64,000 bases of DNA from Cardinium endosymbiont of Dermatophagoides farinae (GTDB lineage: Bacteria; Bacteroidota; Bacteroidia; Cytophagales; Amoebophilaceae): positions 248,001-312,000 of the forward strand of contig NZ_VMBH01000001.1 of NCBI RefSeq assembly GCF_007559345.1. The letters are read 5' to 3'. The notes beneath the pieces were generated by a model. The model had not been told where the DNA came from and did no database searches. It worked only from the letters and a program-made list of their open reading frames with translations. The position numbers and the translations under genes were made by a program. Each line of letters opens with the position of its first letter. Within the stretch, counting starts at the first letter, position 1. Positions 58,347-64,000 of this stretch are shown here, one piece after another.

Positions 58347-59615
58347 TTATTTATTGAGTCCTTTTAGGATACCCTCTAGTACACCATTTATAAAGCAAGC
58401 GCTTTTAGAAGTGCCATACCATTTTGCGATTTCAATGTACTCATTGATAGATACCTTGAAAGGTATATCCTTAAAGTTAAGCAATTCTGCTAAAGCTAAT
58501 TTTAGTATCAATTTATCTGTTAATAGGATCCGTTCGCGATCCCACTTTTCAGCGTTTTGACCAATCATAGCTTCATAAAGCGCATCATTCTGTATGACAG
58601 TGGTCAATAGACGATTGTAAAACCCTTCTTCTATGGCCCATTTTGGATGGTCCCAAAACAGCATAAATGCACTAAAATCTTGTGTAAAGCGCATTGTAAA
58701 GATACGGGTTAAAAATTTTTTTACCATGCGCTTGTGCTCGTCCCAGTAGAGATCTGTCATGGCTAAAAAATCATTTATAGGACCCTCCTGGAATATAATC
58801 TTTTGAAACATATCCTCCAAAAGTTCTACACTAGACCTCTTTTGAAACTCAATTTCTAATGGCAATTTTGGTGTCGAAGCTTGTCTATGCTCCTCACATA
58901 CATCTGAGTATGCTGCGGTGCTCGACTGCGCTTCTCCTAAAAATTCCTCATCACAAATAGGTTTCAAAAGAGATCTGTTATTATTATTAGGATCTGCCCC
59001 ATACGATTTTGGCACTTCTCTAGTTTCAATAAACTGCCTATACCAATTTTGTACTTGATCTTGATCCTTAACCCAGCTGATGCCATTTTTACCCATTGCG
59101 TTCATCCAGCTGGCGTTGTGATACAACTCCTCTAACAAGGGGTCTTGTGCCAGATGGGTTTTAAGCAGATGCGCTGCTGGCTGGGCTGGGTTGTATGTTG
59201 CTTTTGCCAATTTATACCATTCTACCAGCAATAGCAAAGTATATAGGATACCTGTGTAGATAGATTTTTTTGACTGGTTAAACCCATTCTGTAAAAGGGT
59301 CTCTTCTTTTTTTAATGCTTCTAGATAGTGCAAAAAATGGCTAGATTGTTCCATTTTCTTGTTGCCTACGTAAGCAAAATCTTGCATAGGAAACGCTGCT
59401 GCAACCGCTTCTGTGAAGGCTGCAACCGCTATACTTTGTTGTTTGGCTAGTGGTTCTTTTTGGTCTGGTGTATGTAGAAAGGGATCAAATGTAAAATCTT
59501 TTTTTACCTGTTCTATCGTCTCGTTTTTATGCGCTACTTTTGAAATGGTATAAGCATAAAGATTTTGTAGTGCCTTTATACGAACAAAACGCCGAGGAAT
59601 AAGAAAGTTTTCCAT
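58347..59615 (-). CDS. nusB: Transcription antitermination factor NusB, with an in-frame palindromic insertion
   Basis: RNA-binding antitermination factor. I choose ATG 59615 (MENFLIPRRFVRIKALQNLY), 7 bp after the upstream dehydrogenase stop; an ATG 9 codons earlier overlaps that gene. The N-terminal Bacteroidota extension is followed by the NusB fold proper at the C-terminus: YNRLLTTVIQNDALYEAMIG, ERILLTDKLILKLALAELLN and KVSINEYIEIAKWYGTSKSA with the final FINGVLEGI. Between GADPNNN and VELLEDMFQ lie 48 codons from a family I element (58833-58976), reading RSLLKPICDEEFLGEAQSS. It splits the extension, not the RNA-binding fold. Confidence 0.88.
   Translation of the reverse strand: MENFLIPRRFVRIKALQNLYAYTISKVAHKNETIEQVKKDFTFDPFLHTPDQKEPLAKQQSIAVAAFTEAVAAAFPMQDFAYVGNKKMEQSSHFLHYLEALKKEETLLQNGFNQSKKSIYTGILYTLLLLVEWYKLAKATYNPAQPAAHLLKTHLAQDPLLEELYHNASWMNAMGKNGISWVKDQDQVQNWYRQFIETREVPKSYGADPNNNNRSLLKPICDEEFLGEAQSSTAAYSDVCEEHRQASTPKLPLEIEFQKRSSVELLEDMFQKIIFQEGPINDFLAMTDLYWDEHKRMVKKFLTRIFTMRFTQDFSAFMLFWDHPKWAIEEGFYNRLLTTVIQNDALYEAMIGQNAEKWDRERILLTDKLILKLALAELLNFKDIPFKVSINEYIEIAKWYGTSKSACFINGVLEGILKGLNK
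58833..58976 (-). repeat. Palindromic element family I inside nusB, copy 17 (subfamily B)
   Basis: 144 bp, exactly 48 codons, ends AGACCTCTTTTGAAACTC and TTTCAAAAGAGATCT. Same coding phase and orientation as the copies in ftsQ and uvrB. Flanks ACT and GTT differ. Confidence 0.88.
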
Positions 59616-59622
59616 AAAGGGT

Positions 59623-60735
59623 CTATTTGCCAAATTTGGCATTTTTAATGCTTTGAATCCGTTCTATTGCCATTTCTTGCGCTACTTCTTGCGTTGGACG
59701 CGCTGTTTTTGCCGCTTTATCCAATACATCAAGACAGATGGTATAGAGCTGTTCTGTACGTTTTTTGACCAGTTCTTGAGACGTAGTTTCTAATTCCGTA
59801 ACGGCGTTGATTAATCCACCTGCATTGGCTAAAAAGTCTGGCGTATATACAATGCCTCTTTTAAGCAATAGCTTGCCGTCCTGGTCTTGATCTGCCAGTT
59901 GATTATTGGCCGCACCTACTACAGTGGCACAATTCAGCATAGGAATGGTTGTACTATTTAAAGTTGCACCTAAAGCGCATGGTGCATATATGTCTAGCGG
60001 CCAGCTGTATAAACGTTCAACGGGTACGACTTCTACTTTGCACGCTTCCGTTATGGCTTGCAGCCGTTTGGGGCAGATATCAGCTACATAAACAATTGCG
60101 CCCTCTTGGCAGAGCAATTGGGCTAAAAAATAGCCAACCTTGCCGATACCGGCTATGCCAATCTTTTTACCCACTAGGCTGTCTCTACCAAATGTTTGCT
60201 TTGCAGTAGCCTTCATCGCAATATAGACCCCGTAAGCAGTATTTTCCGACGGATCACCACTGCCCCCTGATGCTATAGGAAGCCCTATGACATGACGGGT
60301 TGACTTGGCAATAGCTACCATATCCTCCATGGTAGTGTTGTAGTCTGGTGCAGTAATGTAATGGCCACCTAACCGCTCTATAAAACTGCCATATTTGCGA
60401 AGCAGCGCTTCCGTAAGTGTGCTTCCCTTTTTCTTAATAAGTACAGCTTTACCACCACCGAAGTCCAACCCAGCTATAGATGCCTTGTAGGTCATGCCAC
60501 GGGAAAGACGCAGTACATCCTTGAGCGCCTCTCGCTCATCTTGGTATTCAAAAAAGCGCAACCCACCAACAGCAGGCCCTAATGTTGTGTCATGTATGGC
60601 CACAATCGCTTGCAGACCCGTTGCTTCATCTTGAAAATAGACCACTTGCTCATGCCCTTTTTGGGAAAAATGGGTCGAGTCATTTGGGTAGTTGCTAAAG
60701 ATATAATTAGAAAAAGGTTGTTCTATTATTTTCAT
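59623..60735 (-). CDS. Leu/Phe/Val-type amino acid dehydrogenase
   Basis: NAD-dependent oxidative deaminase of the Glu/Leu/Phe/Val dehydrogenase family. Substrate domain: GPAVGGLRFFEYQDEREALKDVLRLSRGMTYKASIAGLDFGGGKAVL (about 53-99) with the catalytic Lys in SRGMTYKAS and GGGKA, then TAPDYNTTMEDM. NAD domain: GKKIGIAGIGKVGYFLAQLL (about 181-200), then CALGATLNSTTIP and VVGAANNQLAD. Best fit is leucine dehydrogenase. 370 residues, normal. Probably co-transcribed with nusB (7 bp gap). Confidence 0.9.
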   Translation of the reverse strand: MKIIEQPFSNYIFSNYPNDSTHFSQKGHEQVVYFQDEATGLQAIVAIHDTTLGPAVGGLRFFEYQDEREALKDVLRLSRGMTYKASIAGLDFGGGKAVLIKKKGSTLTEALLRKYGSFIERLGGHYITAPDYNTTMEDMVAIAKSTRHVIGLPIASGGSGDPSENTAYGVYIAMKATAKQTFGRDSLVGKKIGIAGIGKVGYFLAQLLCQEGAIVYVADICPKRLQAITEACKVEVVPVERLYSWPLDIYAPCALGATLNSTTIPMLNCATVVGAANNQLADQDQDGKLLLKRGIVYTPDFLANAGGLINAVTELETTSQELVKKRTEQLYTICLDVLDKAAKTARPTQEVAQEMAIERIQSIKNAKFGK

Positions 60736-60769
60736 AGGGCCTAATATACATTATTGAGGTTCAAAGAAT

Positions 60770-60896
60770 AGACCTTCTGCAAAACCTATTGCTAAATGGC
60801 AATTTTGGTGTCTATGCTCCTCAAATACATTTAGTATTCTGGCGACTGCGCTTCTCCTAAAAACTGCTGATCACAAATAGGTTTTGTAGAAGGTCT
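60770..60896 (-). repeat. Palindromic element family I, copy 18 (subfamily A)
   Basis: 127 bp short form, flanked by direct repeat AAT (60767-60769, 60897-60899). With copy 19 it brackets tRNA-Ser in opposite orientation. Confidence 0.92.
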
Positions 60897-60948
60897 AATG
60901 GCACAACTGAAGACGATAGTAAAACAAAACAATCGGTTATGGGAACAG

Positions 60949-61037
60949 TGGAGTAGGGGGGATTCGAACCCCCGGTACCCTTTTAGGGGTACACCCACTT
61001 TCCAGGCGGGCACCTTAAGCCACTCGGCCACCACTCC
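60949..61037 (-). tRNA. tRNA-Ser (GGA)
   Basis: Read on the minus strand: acceptor GGAGTGG pairs with CTACTCC (one G-U), D-arm GCCGAGTGGCTTAAGGT, anticodon loop CTGGAAAG with anticodon GGA between stems GCCCGCC-like arms, a long variable arm (GTACCCCTAAAAGGGTAC) diagnostic of serine tRNA, and T-arm GGGGGTTCGAATCCCCC. CCA is not encoded. An ORF overlapping it is spurious. Confidence 0.95.
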
Positions 61038-61120
61038 AGCTAGTGGAGCTAAATTTACAGCTTTTTTCTAATTCGAAAAAAATAAAAGGCGCTAAAAAAT
61101 ATTCATTTGAAATTTTGTAT

Positions 61121-61247
61121 AGACCTTCTACAAAACCTATTTGTGATCAGCAGTTTTTAGGAGAAGCGTAGTCGCCAGAATACTAAATGTATTTGAGGAG
61201 CATAGACACCAAAATTGCCATTTAGCAATAGGTTTTGCAGAAGGTCT
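61121..61247 (+). repeat. Palindromic element family I, copy 19 (subfamily A)
   Basis: 127 bp short form; flanks TAT and AAT differ at one base. Nearly the reverse complement of copy 18 across tRNA-Ser. Confidence 0.9.
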
Positions 61248-61357
61248 AATGAAAATACAATTAAAAAATTAGCATAATGCTATTAATTTTTATATAATAA
61301 AAACTGGTTTGTTAAATCAATAGTTACGTTTAATCAATATAAAACTTAACAATCGTA

Positions 61358-62374
61358 ATGTCCATTGCACTGTTTTTGTATTGTATCCTTTTTTCATGTA
61401 CTCGGCTTATGCGATATGGTATCGATCCCGATAAGAAGGTGCCGCAGAAAACATTGTCAGACTTGGTCAGGTTGGTCAGTAGCCTGCCTATAAGACCTAA
61501 CCCCTTATGTGCACTAGACGAGTATGGCCGCAATATAGTCCATTATCTCGCTTTAAATAATCACCCAGGAAGGATTAGATTCTTAAATTCGCTTCGGGAT
61601 AAATATGGCCTTGCTATTGATTTGAATCAACAGGATAAAGATGGCTATACACCGCTTCATTTGGCCGCAGCAAATGGTTATTTAAAGGTAGTTGATGTGC
61701 TATTGAAAAAGGCAAAGGTTAAACTTGATATAAAAGATAATGTTGGCAATTCCCCTCTTGATTTGGCAGCAGTAAAAGGTCATTTAGATGTAGTTGAATT
61801 GTTTCTTCAAGATCCAAGCATTAAGTTGAATATAAATAACTGCCTTAGGAGTTTTTTAATTGATTTAGCAGTAAAAAATCATCATGTGGCCATAGTCAAA
61901 GTGTTACTCGAAAAGGCAGGTGTTCAGATTAATACAGTAGACAATTTTGGTAGAACCCCCCTTCATTGGGCCGCAGCAAATGGTTATGTTGCCGTAGTAA
62001 AGGAGTTCCTGGCAGCGGCAGGTGTTAAGGTTAATGCAGTAGACCGTTCTAAAAAGACTCCCCTTCATTTGGCAGCAGAGATGGGCCATATGGTTGTAGT
62101 GGAAATATTACTGAAAGCGGCAGGTATTGAGGTTAATTTAACAGACCGTTCTGGTAAGACTGCGCTGCATTTGGCAGCAGAGAAGGGCCATGTGGCCGTA
62201 GTCGAAGCTTTAGTGAACGATCCGGATGTTAAGGTTAATGTAATAGACCATTCTGGCAAGATTGCCCTTCATTTGGCATTAAAAAATCGTCGTATGGATG
62301 TGGCCAAAGTGTTACAGAAGGCGGCAGCCGTTAGGTCTGGAATGCTATTTATGGCGGCTCTGTTCTTCATTTAG
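61358..62374 (+). CDS. Ankyrin-repeat lipoprotein
   Basis: Starts MSIALFLYCILFSC, a short hydrophobic signal with lipobox ILFSC. After a linker come about seven regular 34-residue ankyrin repeats (about 65-325): GYTPLHLAAANGYLKVVDVL, GNSPLDLAAVKGHLDVVELF, GRTPLHWAAANGYVAVVKEF, KTPLHLAAEMGHMVVVEILL, GKTALHLAAEKGHVAVVEAL and others. The later repeats are very alike at DNA level, pointing to recent internal expansion. It ends in a hydrophobic tail (GMLFMAALFFI). Host-protein binding is the likely use, by analogy only. Confidence 0.87.
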   Translation: MSIALFLYCILFSCTRLMRYGIDPDKKVPQKTLSDLVRLVSSLPIRPNPLCALDEYGRNIVHYLALNNHPGRIRFLNSLRDKYGLAIDLNQQDKDGYTPLHLAAANGYLKVVDVLLKKAKVKLDIKDNVGNSPLDLAAVKGHLDVVELFLQDPSIKLNINNCLRSFLIDLAVKNHHVAIVKVLLEKAGVQINTVDNFGRTPLHWAAANGYVAVVKEFLAAAGVKVNAVDRSKKTPLHLAAEMGHMVVVEILLKAAGIEVNLTDRSGKTALHLAAEKGHVAVVEALVNDPDVKVNVIDHSGKIALHLALKNRRMDVAKVLQKAAAVRSGMLFMAALFFI

Positions 62375-62403
62375 TTATAGTCAAAGTCTTAATGGACTGT
62401 AAA

Positions 62404-62982
62404 CTATTCTGGCCTTTTGCTATCCTTGGTAAGATAGTCTACCAATAGCATCAGTGCTTTATAGCGGTGTGAAATTTTATTTTTTTGATCTTGCTCCATC
62501 ATGGAATAAGAGATATGGTATCCTTCTGGTTGGAAAATAGACTGCCAGTTGGTTTGGTTCGGTATCGTACTACTGGGTTTTGTAATTTTTCCATGCATGG
62601 TGCCAGTAAATAGCTTTACAGGTTGATTCGGCCCTTCTGTATAGGCAAAAGTAGAAGTGGCTATTGCACTTTTATCTTCAAAGTCTGATAAAATTCGTAC
62701 CAGCCCCTCTAAGCCTATTTGATGTATAAAGGTTTTAATGTAAGGTCCAGGTAGGCCATTTAAGCTATTAAAGGTTAACGCAGTATCTTCTACTAATACA
62801 GCATCTTCTATAATAGCGGTAGCAGTTATGCATTTGTTAATGGCAATTTCATCAGAAGAGGCTTGTAGCTCTGGTAATTCTAAGCGATGGTGCACCAACT
62901 TAAAAGTGGCATCATTGCCTAAAATAGCATGAACCTGTTGTAGCTTTAATAGATTGCTGGTGACAAAGTTAATGGTTTGCAT
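62404..62982 (-). CDS. rdgB: Non-canonical purine NTP pyrophosphatase (RdgB/HAM1)
   Basis: Removes dITP/XTP from the nucleotide pool. Family features: INFVTSNLLKLQQVHAIL at the start (the TxNxxK motif), ELPELQASSDEIAINK, VEDTALTFNSLNGLPGPYIKTF (about 81-102) with the catalytic D in EDTAL, and a C-terminal SHRYKALMLLVDYL. In place of the usual 'GYDPxF' there is EGYHISYSMMEQ, a weakened stretch. 192 residues, normal. Confidence 0.88.
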   Translation of the reverse strand: MQTINFVTSNLLKLQQVHAILGNDATFKLVHHRLELPELQASSDEIAINKCITATAIIEDAVLVEDTALTFNSLNGLPGPYIKTFIHQIGLEGLVRILSDFEDKSAIATSTFAYTEGPNQPVKLFTGTMHGKITKPSSTIPNQTNWQSIFQPEGYHISYSMMEQDQKNKISHRYKALMLLVDYLTKDSKRPE

Positions 62983-63063
62983 AAGCGATTACGAAATAGT
63001 CATCTACTATTTTATCATTTTTTACATATAAAAGCAACTATTGCAGCCGCTCTGGGCAACCTA

Positions 63064-64000
63064 TTAGAGTATTTTATCTATATCTAATTCTATTGCTATT
63101 TTCTTTTTGTTATCCGTTGACGGGCCAGTAGCGCTATCGGTAGATTGGCCTAAGGGATCTTCCGGCTTGCTTTGAATAATATTTTTTACCTTTTCAGATA
63201 AGGTGTGGTTGGTGATCAAAGGCCCCTTTTTATAAGGCAGATCGGGATCATTATATAACTTTATAATAAATTTTTCCCATATAGGCTGAGCGGTCGCACG
63301 ACCTGCGCCTAGCTCAAAATCTCTAAAATGAATGCAACGATCTTCTCCACCTACCCAAACACCTGTACAAAGGTTTTGGGTTAATCCGATAAACCAACCA
63401 TCTGAATGATTCGAAGTAGTACCCGACTTTCCCGCTATGCCGTTCTGCGCTCTTAGTGCCATAGATACGCTATTTAGGGCACCTTCATCTAGCGAGCCTT
63501 GTAGCATATGGGTCATAAGGTCAGCCGTATCTTCATGAATGGCTTCTTGGCGTTGTGGTATAAAGGTTTGTAATATATTCCCATGCTTGTCTTCAATATG
63601 GGTAATGAAAAAGGGTTTTGTCCAAACCCCCCTGTTCAAAAAAGTACTGTATGCTCCTACCATTTCATAGATGGATGCATCACTACAGCCCAAACAAATC
63701 GCAGGGACTGGATCTAAAGGACCTTGTATACCCATGCGCTTGGCACAATCTACAACCAATTGCGGACCAAGCACTTTGATTAGATAAGATGTGATGGAAT
63801 TGTAGGATTTGGCCATAGCATAACGCAATGTATATTTGTTTCCAGAATAGGTTTTCCAGGCATTTTGCGGTGTCCAAGTTGACCCGTTGGGCTGTAAAAA
63901 AGTAACGGGCTCATCTTTAACCACATCTGTAGGGAGAAAACCATTCTCTAATGCTACTGTATATACTATAGGCTTAAAGGTTGAACCGGCTTGTCGTTTG
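63064..64000 (-). CDS. Penicillin-binding protein 1A-type transpeptidase, C-terminal part (runs off the window)
   Basis: Bifunctional class A PBP, transpeptidase half. Entering from the window edge, the minus strand reads RQAGSTFKPIVYTVALENGF, with the active Ser in STFK (codon 63982-63984). Then AMAKSYNSITSYLIK supplies SxN and GIAGKSGTTSNHSDGWFIG the KSG/KTG box. LGCSDASIYEMVGAYSTFLNRG is the usual spacer. It ends after a Ser/Thr-rich and acidic tail. The transglycosylase half lies outside. Together with the ddl-like gene and FtsQ it suggests a retained, perhaps minimal, peptidoglycan system. Confidence 0.9.
   Translation of the reverse strand, partial: KRQAGSTFKPIVYTVALENGFLPTDVVKDEPVTFLQPNGSTWTPQNAWKTYSGNKYTLRYAMAKSYNSITSYLIKVLGPQLVVDCAKRMGIQGPLDPVPAICLGCSDASIYEMVGAYSTFLNRGVWTKPFFITHIEDKHGNILQTFIPQRQEAIHEDTADLMTHMLQGSLDEGALNSVSMALRAQNGIAGKSGTTSNHSDGWFIGLTQNLCTGVWVGGEDRCIHFRDFELGAGRATAQPIWEKFIIKLYNDPDLPYKKGPLITNHTLSEKVKNIIQSKPEDPLGQSTDSATGPSTDNKKKIAIELDIDKIL

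Noticed and set aside
60831-61034. 67-residue minus-strand ORF ending in KPICDQQFLGEAQS
   Set aside because: It is a readthrough of tRNA-Ser and a palindromic element; the tRNA explains the sequence. It usefully shows the element's own open frame.
450-61247. CRISPR array from the many similar repeats
   Set aside because: Copies are dispersed over 61 kb with 3-bp target duplications, have no regular spacers, and no cas genes are present.

Overview
The window looks like the chromosome of a reduced, AT-rich intracellular bacterium of the Bacteroidota, most like the Cardinium/Amoebophilus group (Amoebophilaceae). This is inferred from protein families and style: Bacteroidota-type RpoZ, DUF4292, OstA and NusB proteins, many ankyrin-repeat and low-complexity lipoproteins, AAA/PD-(D/E)XK and Rpn mobile-type nucleases, sparse metabolism, and very many short palindromic repeats. 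No rRNA is present, so the assignment rests on proteins alone.

Layout. 1-3.3 kb: partial infC, then a tandem duplication of lgt (one usable copy, one dead). 3.4-11 kb: housekeeping genes on the minus strand (pepA, ssb, ddl-like, clpX, clpP, miaA). 11-15.3 kb: accessory block of three surface/secreted proteins, one with EPIYA/ITIM-like tyrosine motifs. 15.8-24.7 kb: lipid acyltransferase, dnaA, BI-1 family protein, ankyrin lipoprotein, DUF167, ftsQ-like gene, NhaD-type antiporter. 25-31.5 kb (plus strand): ppiD-like gene, nrnA, FKBP, ankyrin lipoprotein, gatC, flippase-like protein. 31.6-41.8 kb: gapA, lipoprotein, ankyrin protein, glyA, AAA/PD-(D/E)XK protein, mlaF-mlaE, MATE transporter. 42-48.7 kb: a putative effector island with a SopB/IpgD/INPP4-type CX5R phosphatase, then uvrB, then a secreted proline-rich protein with a WASP-like acidic tail. 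48.8-64 kb: NUDIX, accD, lysS, an ostA-bamD-rpoZ-DUF4292 envelope cluster, Rpn nuclease, nusB, Leu-type dehydrogenase, tRNA-Ser, ankyrin protein, rdgB, and a PBP1A end.

The most striking structure is a family of about 19 palindromic elements (57-144 bp, ends AGACC...GGTCT) that make 3-bp target duplications. Most sit between genes, but three sit inside ftsQ, uvrB and nusB, always in the same orientation and reading frame and always a multiple of three in length, while no full-length intergenic copy is. This resembles the Rickettsia palindromic elements (RPE). A second hairpin family begins at or just after stop codons of several genes, and two smaller repeat types also occur.

A quality warning: about 16 genes, several normally essential (infC, gapA, glyA, lysS), are frame-broken. 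Nearly all breaks fit loss of one base, mostly in homopolymer runs. That pattern could be residual sequencing error as well as real decay, so 'pseudogene' below means 'frame-broken as given'.
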